From positions 92,926 to 156,925 of the forward strand of contig NZ_AXWW01000007.1 in NCBI RefSeq assembly GCF_000482865.1: 64,000 nucleotides of DNA, read 5' to 3'. The translations under genes and the position numbers were made by a program. This document shows positions 1-7,755 of this stretch, piece after piece. The notes below the pieces were generated by a model. It saw only the letters and a list, made by a program, of their open reading frames with translations. It was not told the DNA's origin and ran no database searches. Each line of letters starts with the position of its first letter. Within the stretch, counting starts at the first letter, position 1. The DNA comes from Actinokineospora inagensis DSM 44258. GTDB lineage: Bacteria > Actinomycetota > Actinomycetes > Mycobacteriales > Pseudonocardiaceae.

Positions 1-329
1 ACCCGCCCGACCTGACGAAGCTCACCGCCGCGACCAAGGCCACGCCCGCGGACGCCAAAGCGCACCAGACCGACGGCGCCTACTTCGTCTACTCCATCGG
101 CCAGGCGAACAAGGTCTGGAAGTACGGCGTGTCCGACAAGCGCTGGACCGACGAGGCCAAGGGGCAGGCCCGGGTCTGCCTCGGCGTGACCGGGGCGGTG
201 TGCCGGGTCGACCTGCTCACCGCCGCCGACACCGCGGGCTCGGCCTACGGGCTGCTCAAGCAGTTGGTCGACACCGCCAAAGCCGCCGGGGGCTGCCCGG
301 CGGGGCAATGGGTGGGGTGCGCGCGCTGA
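1..329 (+). CDS. Hypothetical protein, C-terminal fragment (5' end outside window)
   Basis: An open frame runs from base 3 to a TGA at 327-329 without an internal stop, giving about 108 residues of the C-terminus of a larger protein. The visible part reads AYFVYSIGQANKVWKYGVS, then a Cys-containing stretch ending GGCPAGQWVGCAR. The pattern Y-x-VY followed by KYG is faintly like GIY-YIG-type or polymorphic-toxin C-terminal domains, but this is a weak visual impression. I do not recognise the family. Its last codons overlap the start of the phytoene synthase gene by about 10-22 bases, depending on which start is used, so the two may be translationally coupled. Function unknown. Confidence 0.6.
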   Translation, partial: PPDLTKLTAATKATPADAKAHQTDGAYFVYSIGQANKVWKYGVSDKRWTDEAKGQARVCLGVTGAVCRVDLLTAADTAGSAYGLLKQLVDTAKAAGGCPAGQWVGCAR

Positions 330-1225
330 CCACGTTGGACGCGGCCTACGCGGGCAGCCGCGAGATCAACGCCCGCCACGGCCGCACGTACTACCTCGCG
401 ACCAAGCTGCTGCCACCGTCGCGCCGACCAGCCGTGCACGCGTTGTACGGCTTCGCGCGCGTGGCCGACGAGCTTGTCGACGACCCCGGGCCCGACCCGG
501 CCGGTGACTTGTTCGCGTTGGAGCAGGCTCTTAAGTCAGCCTTCGATGGTCGTCCCACCCAAGAACCCGTGCTGCAGGCGCTCGTCGACACCGTGCGCCG
601 GTACGACATCGACCAAGAGTTGTTCTCGGCCTTCCTGCAGTCGATGCGGATGGACCTGACCGTCACCGACTACGCCAACCTGGCCGAGTTGGCCCACTAC
701 ACACACGGTTCCGCCGGAGTGATCGGCCTGATGCTCCTACCGGTCCTGGGCACTGTGTCCACCCGCGCCGAAGCCGCCCCATACGCGTCGGCACTCGGCG
801 AGGCGTTCCAACTCACCAACTTCCTTCGCGACGTCGGCGAAGACCTCGACCGCGGCCGGATCTACCTGCCCACCGACCACTTGGCGGCCTTCGACGTCGA
901 CCGGGACCGGCTGCTCCACGCCCGCGCCCACGGACCGGACAAAGCCGTTCGGCAAGCGATCGCGCACTTCGCGGCCCTCGCCCGAGCCGCCTACCGGGCC
1001 GCCGAACCGGGCATCGCGCTGCTGGACTCGATGTCCCGCCCCTGCGTGGCCACCGCCACCCGCCTCTACGCGGCCATCCTGGACGAGATCGCCGCCGCCA
1101 ACCACGACGTCCTCACCCGGCGGGCAGTCGTACCCGCCGGGCGCAGGATCGTCATGGCGGCACCGGGGTTGGCGCGGTGCGCGCTCGCCCGACTCAGAAC
1201 GCGAGCGCCTGCGCCCGGCGCTTGA
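308..1225 (+). CDS. crtB: Phytoene/squalene synthase family protein
   Basis: Predicted 305-residue head-to-head prenyl synthase, condensing two C20 (or C15) prenyl diphosphates at the first committed step of carotenoid or squalene synthesis. Both Asp-rich metal-binding motifs are visible: DELVDD at residues 54-59 and DVGEDLDRGRIYLP from residue 175. The length is normal for the family. ATG at 308 is chosen because the reading frame further upstream has no family similarity; GTG at 317 is an equally possible start. No other carotenoid gene lies nearby, so the product (phytoene or a squalene precursor) is not decided by context. The 3' end overlaps the convergent Rv2175c-like gene by 32 bases. 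Confidence 0.88.
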   Translation: MGGVRALTTLDAAYAGSREINARHGRTYYLATKLLPPSRRPAVHALYGFARVADELVDDPGPDPAGDLFALEQALKSAFDGRPTQEPVLQALVDTVRRYDIDQELFSAFLQSMRMDLTVTDYANLAELAHYTHGSAGVIGLMLLPVLGTVSTRAEAAPYASALGEAFQLTNFLRDVGEDLDRGRIYLPTDHLAAFDVDRDRLLHARAHGPDKAVRQAIAHFAALARAAYRAAEPGIALLDSMSRPCVATATRLYAAILDEIAAANHDVLTRRAVVPAGRRIVMAAPGLARCALARLRTRAPAPGA

Positions 1226-1580
1226 CCTCACGCCCCCGGTCGCCACGCAATGCGTCAATCGGCCTGCCGGGCAAGGTGTCATCGGCGGTGAACAACCACC
1301 GGATCACCTCATCCGGCCCATACCCGGCGTCATTGAGCACGGTGATCGTGCCCGCCAACCCCTTCACCAACTCACCGTCGTCGGTGATGAACTCGGCAGG
1401 CACAACCAGCACCCCCTTACGCCGCACAGCAAGCAATTGGTGATCGCGCAACGCCTGGTGCACCCGAGTGATCGGCTGAGCGAGGCGGTCGGCGACATCA
1501 GGCAGCGGCAGTACCGGGACGTCCGGATCGAGCACATCGGTGGCCGCGGGGATTGAACTCACAGCCCGCAACGATGCCAT
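1194..1580 (-). CDS. Rv2175c-family winged-helix DNA-binding protein
   Basis: 128 residues, matching the small Rv2175c family: a central winged helix-turn-helix (VADRLAQPITRVHQALRDHQ, then a basic strand around RRKGVLVVP) and a C-terminal helix with DAGYGPDEVIRWLFTADD. In Mycobacterium tuberculosis Rv2175c is a DNA-binding protein phosphorylated by the kinase PknL (established knowledge). Here it is likewise next to a pknL-like kinase gene, in divergent orientation, so the kinase-substrate pairing is probably conserved. The start at 1580 is an ATG; a GTG six codons further in would also fit. The gene converges on crtB with overlapping 3' ends. Confidence 0.85.
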   Translation of the reverse strand: MASLRAVSSIPAATDVLDPDVPVLPLPDVADRLAQPITRVHQALRDHQLLAVRRKGVLVVPAEFITDDGELVKGLAGTITVLNDAGYGPDEVIRWLFTADDTLPGRPIDALRGDRGREVKRRAQALAF

Positions 1581-2199
1581 ACCCGCCGCCCCAAGGCAGT
1601 CGACTATTCACCCGGCCAGGGTGGTACCCAAGCCCCACCGCCATTCCCACCCACGCCCCAGCCCCACCCAGCCCGGCCCCACACGGCCAAGCTCAGCCCC
1701 ACTCGGCTCCGCCCGCGCCCCAGGCCAGCCCCCACCCTCCCGGGGGGCGTCCCCGAGGCCAGTCTACCGGCTGGCGGAGATCGGCAGGGGCGGGTGTCGT
1801 GGGCTGTGGGTGGTCGCGGGGAATGTGGATAACTCAACCGACCCGCACAGCCAAGTTCGGCTTCGACTCGGCTCCACTCGCGCCCCAGGCCAGCCCTCGC
1901 CCTGTCCAGGGGCGTTCACGGGGCCAGTCTGGCCGGCGGAGATCGACGGGGGCGGGCGTCGCGGGCTGTGGACGGCCAGGAAGAACGTGGACAACTCAAT
2001 CGACCCGCGCAGCCAAGTTCAGCTCCGCCCGTCCCCCAGGCCAGCCCCCAACCTTCCCGGGGGGCGTCCCCGAGGCCAGTCTACCGGCTGGCCGAGATCG
2101 ACAGGGGCGGGTGCTGCGGGCTGGGGACGATCGAGGGGAATGTGGACAACTCGGCCGAGTTGACCGGGCCACAAGTCACAGATTCCCGGGGGTGGGCGC
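1581..2199. repeat. Intergenic region with three ~150-165 bp tandem repeat units
   Basis: No convincing gene. Three imperfect head-to-tail copies begin near 1721, 1886 and 2037 (shared start CAGGCCAGCC). Each holds a GC-rich core, GGGGCGTCCCCGAGGCCAGT in copies 1 and 3 and a diverged GGGGCGTTCACGGGGCCAGT in copy 2. Each also has a run near GATCGACAGGGGCGGG and ends in a DnaA-box-like element: TGTGGATAA at 1824-1832, CGTGGACAA at 1986-1994 and TGTGGACAA at 2141-2149. A fourth related copy sits at about 6960-7090. The frames that stay open here do so because of base composition. The promoters of pknL and of the Rv2175c-like gene must lie in this interval, but no clear -35/-10 was recognised. 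Confidence 0.85.
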
Positions 2200-4407
2200 G
2201 TGCCGACCCGCCGCTCCGTACGATCCACCCTTGTGGAGGACAACGCGCCGGGTCTGGTCGGGGCGCTGCTGGAGCAGCGCTACCGGGTCGACGCGCCGCT
2301 GGCTCGCGGCGGGATGTCGGCGGTGTACCGGGGCGTGGACACCAGGCTGGACCGACCGGTCGCGATCAAGGTGATGGACTCGCGGTTCGCCGCCGACAAG
2401 ACCTTCGTCGAGCGGTTCGAGCGGGAGGCCCGGTCGGCCGCCAAGATCCACCACCCGAATGTGGTGGCCGTGCACGACCAGGGTCTTGACGGCGACCACG
2501 TCTACCTGGTGATGGAGTTGGTCAGCGGCGGCACCCTGCGTGACCTGCTCACCGAGCGCGGCACGCTGCCGGTCCCGCTGGCGGTCGCGGTCATGGAGCC
2601 GGTGTTGTCCGCGTTGGCCGCCGCGCACCGTGAGGGTCTGATCCACCGGGACGTGAAGCCGGAGAACGTGCTGATCGGCACCGGCGGCATGGTGAAGGTC
2701 GCCGACTTCGGCCTGGTCCGGGCTGTCTCCAGCGTCGGCACCACCAAGAGCAGCGTCATCCTCGGCACCGTCGCCTACCTCTCGCCCGAGCAGGTCACCA
2801 CCGGCACCGCCACCGCCCGCGGCGACGTCTACTCGGCGGGCATCGTGCTCTACGAGGCGCTCACCGGCTCCCCGCCGTACACCGGCGACAACGCCCTGAC
2901 CGTCGCCTACCGGCACGTCAACGACGACGTCCCGCCGCCGAGCGCCGCCGTGCCCGGCATCCCGCCCATGCTCGACGAACTGGTGGTCCGCGCGACCCGC
3001 CGGGACCCGGCTGCCCGCCCCGCCGACGGCGCCGCGTTCCTGGTGGAGTTGCAGCAGGTCCGGGCGACCCTGTCACTGCCGCGGATGCGGGTCCCGATCC
3101 CCAATCCCGCGCCGCCGGACTCGACGACCACGTCCGCCCACTCCCTGTCCGGTCAACTGCCGTCCGGTCCGACGCACGCCGCCGCCGAGGAACTGGCCGC
3201 GCTGGACCCGGAGGACACGGTCAAGGTCCCGGCCGCCGCGATCGCCTCGAACCAGAACCAGAACCTGGACCCGGACTCGACGTTGCGCACCGCGCCGCCG
3301 CAGTCCGTGCCGTTCCCGCAACCGCAGTCGGGGGCGTTCCCGCAGGCCACCGTGGTGCACCAGGTCCCGGGGTTCTCCGCGGCCGGGCCGCAGGGGACCC
3401 GCGCGATGCTGCGTTCGGACCTGGACCGGGTCATCGAGTCGGCGCAGCAGCAGCCGGTCACCGGCCCGCACTCCATCCCGTACGGCATCCCCGCCGCTCC
3501 CGAGCCTGCCAAACCGGGGCTGGGCAACACCCGCAGGCTGGTGCTCCTGGGCATCGCCGCCGTGCTGGTGGTCGGCCTGCTCGCCACCGGCATCTGGTGG
3601 TTCTCCAGCGGCCGCTACACCCAGGTACCGGCTCTGGCCGGCCAGGACTCCGCCGCCGCCGAACAGGCCATCCGCTCCGCCGACCTCAGCCCGCAGGTCA
3701 CCCGCGTCCGCGACAACAAGGTCGAGGCGGGTGTGGTCATCAGCACCGACCCCGCGGCGGGCGCGGAGGCGCTGCGCGGCGACGAGGTCAAGCTCGTCGT
3801 GTCCGCCGGGAAACCGGTCGTGCCCGACGTGCAGGCCGGGGTGACCAAGGACCAGGCCGAGCAGGCGGTGGCGGGCGAGGAACTGCAACCCCAGTACGAC
3901 GACGGCAAGAACGTCTATGACGACAACGTCCCCGCCGGTCGCGTCGTGAAGCTGGACCCGCCCGCGGGCACCAAGCTCGACCTCGGGCAGCGCGTCGTGA
4001 TCGTGCTGAGCAAGGGGCCCGCGCCCAAGGTCGTGCCGGACGTGCACGGCAAGACCCGGGACGAGGCGTTCCAGGCCCTCACCCAGGCGGGCCTCGAACC
4101 CTACGACGGGCAGCCCGAGTTCTCCCCGGACGTCGACGGCGGCCGCGCGGTGCGCACCGACCCGGCGGCGGGCGCCAAGGTCGACGCGGGCGCGTCCAAG
4201 CGGGTCGCGGTGATCACGTCGTCCGCGGTGACCGTGCCGGACGTGACCAACCATTCCGTGCAGGAGGCCCAGACCATCCTGGCCGGGGTGGGCCTGCAAC
4301 TGGACCTGCAGCCGTTCTCCAACCCCAACGGCCGCGTCTTCACCCAGGGACCGGCCGCGGGCAGCAAGGCGCACCAGGGTGACAAGGTCACCGTCTTCGC
4401 CTGGTGA
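2200..4407 (+). CDS. pknL: Serine/threonine protein kinase with four PASTA domains (PknL type)
   Basis: 735-residue transmembrane Hanks-type kinase. The kinase domain spans about residues 27-290, with Gly-rich loop LARGGMSAVYRG, catalytic Lys57, HRDVKPEN with Asp151, DFG at 169-171 and LSPEQ in the activation segment. A Pro/Gln-rich juxtamembrane linker follows, then one membrane helix at about 446-468 and four extracytoplasmic PASTA repeats to the C-terminus. PASTA domains bind muropeptides or lipid II, so the protein should couple envelope state to phosphorylation. I recall that the M. tuberculosis PknL lacks PASTA repeats while the Corynebacterium protein has them. The GTG start at 2200 follows a G-rich ribosome binding stretch. 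The neighbouring Rv2175c-like gene is its likely substrate. Confidence 0.93.
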   Translation: MPTRRSVRSTLVEDNAPGLVGALLEQRYRVDAPLARGGMSAVYRGVDTRLDRPVAIKVMDSRFAADKTFVERFEREARSAAKIHHPNVVAVHDQGLDGDHVYLVMELVSGGTLRDLLTERGTLPVPLAVAVMEPVLSALAAAHREGLIHRDVKPENVLIGTGGMVKVADFGLVRAVSSVGTTKSSVILGTVAYLSPEQVTTGTATARGDVYSAGIVLYEALTGSPPYTGDNALTVAYRHVNDDVPPPSAAVPGIPPMLDELVVRATRRDPAARPADGAAFLVELQQVRATLSLPRMRVPIPNPAPPDSTTTSAHSLSGQLPSGPTHAAAEELAALDPEDTVKVPAAAIASNQNQNLDPDSTLRTAPPQSVPFPQPQSGAFPQATVVHQVPGFSAAGPQGTRAMLRSDLDRVIESAQQQPVTGPHSIPYGIPAAPEPAKPGLGNTRRLVLLGIAAVLVVGLLATGIWWFSSGRYTQVPALAGQDSAAAEQAIRSADLSPQVTRVRDNKVEAGVVISTDPAAGAEALRGDEVKLVVSAGKPVVPDVQAGVTKDQAEQAVAGEELQPQYDDGKNVYDDNVPAGRVVKLDPPAGTKLDLGQRVVIVLSKGPAPKVVPDVHGKTRDEAFQALTQAGLEPYDGQPEFSPDVDGGRAVRTDPAAGAKVDAGASKRVAVITSSAVTVPDVTNHSVQEAQTILAGVGLQLDLQPFSNPNGRVFTQGPAAGSKAHQGDKVTVFAW

Positions 4408-4410
4408 CCC

Positions 4411-4983
4411 TCAGTCCGCCAGCGGCAGTTCGCGGCCCAGCACGCCGAACGGCCGCGGGTCGCCCGCGAACTGGTAGTCGCGCAGGACGTCGACGAACCG
4501 CAGCTTCCGGTAGAGGTTCCACGCCCGGGACGGGCCCTCCGGGGTGGACAGCAGCACGTGCCGGTTGGCGGCCCCCGCGACCAGCCTGCGGACCAGCTCA
4601 CCGCCGATGCCCTGCCCCTGCGCGTCGGGCAGCACGTGCAGCTCGGTGAGCTCGAAGTAGTCGGCCATCCACGCGTCGGCCAACGGCGCCCCGTGCCGCT
4701 CGGTGACCCCGCGCTTGACCTGCTCGTGCCACCACTGCCCGGGGGCGCCCTGGTAGCCGTAGGCGATGCCTGTCATGCGGTCCTCGGCGTCGAAAGCGGC
4801 GACGCAGCGCCACCCCACGCGCAAGACGTGCGCCAGCCACATCGGTGCCCGCTGCTCGGCGGTGCCCCTGGGGTAGCGCATGGCGGTGACGTAGAGGGCC
4901 AGCGCCTCCCGCAGGCGGGTGCGCAGCTCATCGCCGGTCAGCTCGGCGAAGCGGGCCACATCGGGGGAAGGTGCGGCGGTCAC
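4411..4983 (-). CDS. GNAT-family N-acetyltransferase
   Basis: 190-residue acyl-CoA-dependent N-acetyltransferase. The acetyl-CoA binding motif is visible in ELHVLPDAQGQGIGGELVRR (Q-x-x-G-x-G/A signature), followed by the typical beta-alpha region with LSTPEGPSRAWNLYRKLRF. The substrate cannot be read from sequence. The GTG start at 4983 overlaps the TGA of the upstream deacylase gene as GTGA, a classic translational coupling, so the two genes form one transcript. It converges on pknL with only three bases between the stop codons. Confidence 0.85.
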   Translation of the reverse strand: MTAAPSPDVARFAELTGDELRTRLREALALYVTAMRYPRGTAEQRAPMWLAHVLRVGWRCVAAFDAEDRMTGIAYGYQGAPGQWWHEQVKRGVTERHGAPLADAWMADYFELTELHVLPDAQGQGIGGELVRRLVAGAANRHVLLSTPEGPSRAWNLYRKLRFVDVLRDYQFAGDPRPFGVLGRELPLAD

Positions 4984-5519
4984 GTCGACGGATCATCCTC
5001 CTCGGCGGCGACCCACGCAGCCGTGCCCCCGGTGAGGGTCACCAGATCGGCGTAGGTGGTGGGGAAAACCGACTTCGGGTGACCGGCGGCGGCCCACACC
5101 TCGGGGTAGCGCGCCAAGTGCTCGTCGACCACCGTGCGCACCGGCGCCGGGTGCCCGACCGGCGCGACCCCGCCGATGGCCTGACCGGTGTGCTCGCGCA
5201 CGAAGGCGGGGTCGGCCTTGCGGACCTCGACGGCGCCGACCAACTCCGCCAGCCGACCGGTGTCGGCGCGGTGGTCACCGGAGGTGAGCACCAACAGCGG
5301 CCAAGGCCCGGTCCGCTCGCCCGAGCCCGGCTCGCCGGTCGCGATGAAGACGAGACTGTTGGCGATCGCGCCGACCGGCACGCCGAGGGCCGCCGCCGCG
5401 GCGGCCGCCGTGCGGACGTCGGCGGCGAGCAGGCGGATCCCGTCGGCCGCGGCGTCCAGTCCGGCCGCCCGGAGGGCCGCCGCGGTCCCGGCCACCGACC
5501 GGTGCTCGATTGCGCTCAC
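4980..5519 (-). CDS. YbaK/EbsC-type aminoacyl-tRNA deacylase domain protein
   Basis: 179-residue protein of the YbaK/ProX editing-domain family, which hydrolyses mischarged aminoacyl-tRNAs in trans. The conserved features are VGAIANSLVFIA, the Lys-containing VEVRKADPAFV, the Gly-rich AIGGVAPVGHP and the late Asp in RTVVDEHL. The GTG at 5519 is chosen because the upstream extension is Pro/Arg-rich and unlike the family. The family's usual length is about 160-180 residues. It is coupled to the GNAT gene by a 4-base overlap. The start lies about 80 bases from the SOS operator at 5602-5617, which sits in the divergent gap and could in principle act on both sides. Confidence 0.82.
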   Translation of the reverse strand: MSAIEHRSVAGTAAALRAAGLDAAADGIRLLAADVRTAAAAAAALGVPVGAIANSLVFIATGEPGSGERTGPWPLLVLTSGDHRADTGRLAELVGAVEVRKADPAFVREHTGQAIGGVAPVGHPAPVRTVVDEHLARYPEVWAAAGHPKSVFPTTYADLVTLTGGTAAWVAAEEDDPST

Positions 5520-5601
5520 CGCTCCATCCCACCACCCGGCCCGGCACGTCACACCGCGGGCCGCTTGAACCGGCGCCCACCTCGGGTTACTCTGGTTTTG
5601 T

Positions 5602-5617
5602 TCGAACACAAGTTCGA
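5602..5617. promoter_or_regulatory. SOS box (LexA operator) upstream of HEPN operon
   Basis: Perfect match to the actinobacterial LexA operator TCGAAC-N4-GTTCGA (spacer ACAA). It lies in the 197-bp gap between the divergent deacylase and HEPN genes, 99 bases before the HEPN ATG. The same motif is found here upstream of lexA/LysM and, with one mismatch, of recA. Confidence 0.85.
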
Positions 5618-5716
5618 ACACGCCCGGTGGTGGGCGGGGGAAGCGCCGCACCACCGGGCACCGCCGGCTCCCCTCGGCGTGTCGTCGCCCGACGTCTGAT
5701 CGCGAGGAGGCCCTGA

Positions 5717-6127
5717 ATGACCAGCACGCTGGACTTCCCCGTCACCCAGGCACCGCCGGCCGCGGCGGTCACCCTGCTGCGGCAGGCCGAGCTCGGGTTC
5801 GCGGCGGTGTCCCCGGACGCCGCGCCCGCGCACCTGTTCACCGAGTCGTACCTGTGCGCCCTGCGCGCCGCGGCCGCGTTGCTGTCCGCGCGGGGCAGGC
5901 CGCACCGCGGTCGGGCCAAACCGACCAGCGTGTGGACGCTGATGTCGTCGGTGGCCCCGGAGATGCGCGAGTGGGCGGCGTTCTTCGCGTCCTGCTCGGC
6001 GACCAGGGCCGCGGTGCAGGCCGGGATCACCAGCCGGGTCGGCCCGCGCGCCGCCGAGGACCTGCACCGGCACGTGGCCGAGTTCATCACCCTGGTCCAC
6101 CGCGCCGTGCACGGCAGCGGGCGGTGA
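5717..6127 (+). CDS. SAV_6107-type HEPN domain protein
   Basis: 136-residue all-helical protein that I recognise as the actinobacterial SAV_6107 HEPN family (FTESYLCALRAAAALLSARG, then a Trp-rich TSVWTLMSSVAPEMREWAAFFA segment and a last helix HRHVAEFITLVHRAV). HEPN proteins are often nucleotide-binding or RNase components of stress and toxin systems; no R-x4-6-H catalytic motif is obvious in this one. The ATG at 5717 has a strong GAGGAGG ribosome binding site. A perfect SOS box upstream predicts DNA-damage induction. It overlaps the next gene as GTGA. The molecular function is unknown. Confidence 0.8.
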   Translation: MTSTLDFPVTQAPPAAAVTLLRQAELGFAAVSPDAAPAHLFTESYLCALRAAAALLSARGRPHRGRAKPTSVWTLMSSVAPEMREWAAFFASCSATRAAVQAGITSRVGPRAAEDLHRHVAEFITLVHRAVHGSGR

Positions 6128-6888
6128 CCGCGCTGATCGATGCCGACCGGCTGCTCGACGTCCTGGAAACCGAGACCTCGGCGGTGGCCGACCTCGCCGC
6201 CACCGCCGACCCGGACCGCCCGGTGCCCGGCTGCCCCGGCCTGACCGTCGGCGAGACCGCGCGGCACCTGGGCAGCGTGTACCGGGTCGCCGTCACCTGG
6301 ATCCGCACCGGCGAACGCCCGACCCACTGGCGGCGTCAACCCCGCGACGGCGAACCGGTCGAGGACTACCTGCGCGACGGCCTGCGCACCCTGCTCGGCG
6401 AGTTGGCCGCGCACCCGTCGGACGCCCCGTGCCCCACCTGGCACCCCACCGACCTCACCTACGGCTTCTGGCGCCGCCGCATGGCGCACGAGGCCACCGT
6501 GCACCGGGTCGACGTCCAAGGCGCCGCCGGGGTCGACATCGACCCGGTCCCGGCGGACGTCGCGGTGGACGGGGTCGACGAGGTGCTGACCCTGTGGTTC
6601 ACCCACCGCCTCGCCACCCTCGGTGTCGCGGGCACCAGGGCCACCAGCGTCGCCGTCCGCACCGCCGGTCACACCTGGCTGGCCGAGGTCACCACCACCA
6701 GCACCGCCGCCACCCCCGTCCCACCCCTGGCCGCCGCCCTCGCCGCCGCCACGGTCACCGCGTCCCCCCAGGAGCTCTACCTCTGGCTCTGGGGCCGCCG
6801 CGCCGTCTTCTCCAACGAAGTCCACCGCGACGGCGACCTCGACGCCCTCACCCAACTCTGGGCCCTCCTCCGCCTCGCCACCCGCTGA
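6124..6888 (+). CDS. Maleylpyruvate isomerase family mycothiol-dependent enzyme
   Basis: 254-residue member of the DinB/maleylpyruvate isomerase N-terminal superfamily. The N-terminal four-helix region carries PGLTVGETARHLGSVYR and a second metal-ligand region RRRMAHEATVHRVDVQ. The spaced His residues (ARHLG, MAHEATVHRVD) match the metal site of mycothiol-dependent transferases. The C-terminal part is the MDMPI-type alpha/beta domain. The true substrate is unknown. GTG at 6124 overlaps the HEPN stop (GTGA), so both genes probably belong to the SOS-controlled transcript. Confidence 0.8.
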   Translation: MTALIDADRLLDVLETETSAVADLAATADPDRPVPGCPGLTVGETARHLGSVYRVAVTWIRTGERPTHWRRQPRDGEPVEDYLRDGLRTLLGELAAHPSDAPCPTWHPTDLTYGFWRRRMAHEATVHRVDVQGAAGVDIDPVPADVAVDGVDEVLTLWFTHRLATLGVAGTRATSVAVRTAGHTWLAEVTTTSTAATPVPPLAAALAAATVTASPQELYLWLWGRRAVFSNEVHRDGDLDALTQLWALLRLATR

Positions 6889-7755
6889 CCCCCGCCGCGC
6901 CCCTGCTCCCCGACGGGCGGCGGGATCCCCTCCCACCAGCCACACCCCCTGCCCCTCCACTCCCCGCGGCCGGGCGGCCCCCACCCTTCCCGGGGGGCGT
7001 CCCCGATGCCAGTCTACCGGGGTGGCAAGGTCAACAGGGGGTGGTGCCGTTGGCTGTGGACCGCTGGGCGGAATGTGGACAACTCGATCTGCGCGGCCGC
7101 TGGGAAGGCCGGCAGACGCGGACAACTCGGCCTGGGCGAACGCCGGGAAGGCCGATAGAGGTGGACAACTCGGCCTGAGCGGATGCTGGGAAGCACGGGA
7201 GCGAGTGGACAGCTCGACCTGGGTAGACGGCTGGGAGGGCGGGGTGGCGGGTGGACAACTTCGACCTGAAGTGGATGGTCGGGAGGCTCGGGACAGTGGG
7301 TGGGCAACTTCGACCTAGGGCTGATGATCGGGAAGTCCGGGGGACAGGAGGGGCGGCTTGACCTGGGCAGATGGCTGGGAAGCCGGGGCGAGTGAGCGGG
7401 TGGTTGAGAAGCCCCCGGGGCGGGGAGTGGGCAACTCGACTTGGGGATGGCTGGAAGTCCGCAGGCAGGGGCGGATAACTGGGCTTGGGCGGGTGGCTGA
7501 GAAGCGGGGAGTGGGCAACTCGACCTGGGCGGATGGCTGAAGCCCTGGGCTGGGGGTGGGCAACTTGACTTGGTGGGTGGCGGGAAGTCGGGGAGGGCGT
7601 GCCCGGACGGAAGTCGGGGCAGGTTGTCAGGGCGAAGTTGTGGAACTCACCGCCTAGGGCTTCTTTTGTTGCGTGGCAATGGGTTTCGGGCGAAGTGCGG
7701 GGGTGGGAACGCGCGGGGGAGTTGTGGTGGGGCGGACAGGACTACGGTGTCGGAT
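6889..7755. repeat. Long intergenic region: one large repeat copy plus degenerate tandem array
   Basis: No gene recognised in 867 bases. About 6960-7090 is a fourth copy of the repeat found at 1.7-2.2 kb (shared GGGGGGCGTCCCCGA and CCAGTCTACCGG, ending in TGTGGACAA at 7074-7082). It runs directly into a degenerate array, about 7075-7600, of roughly 12 units of 42-50 bp. The idealised unit is GTGG(A/G)CAACTCGACC, TGGGCGGATGGCTGGGAAG and a G-rich tail. Unit starts were read near 7075, 7119, 7161, 7205, 7251, 7301, 7428, 7471, 7511 and 7556, with two more decayed ones between 7340 and 7400. The last 150 bases hold the leader of the first VOC gene. Confidence 0.85.

Noticed and set aside
1540..2374. 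Overlapping Pro/Arg-rich open frames through the repeat region
   Set aside because: They track the tandem repeats and lack any protein-like pattern; stops are rare because of GC content.
7066..7600. CRISPR array
   Set aside because: Periodicity exists, but the whole unit is degenerate and there are no unique spacers between conserved direct repeats; no cas genes.
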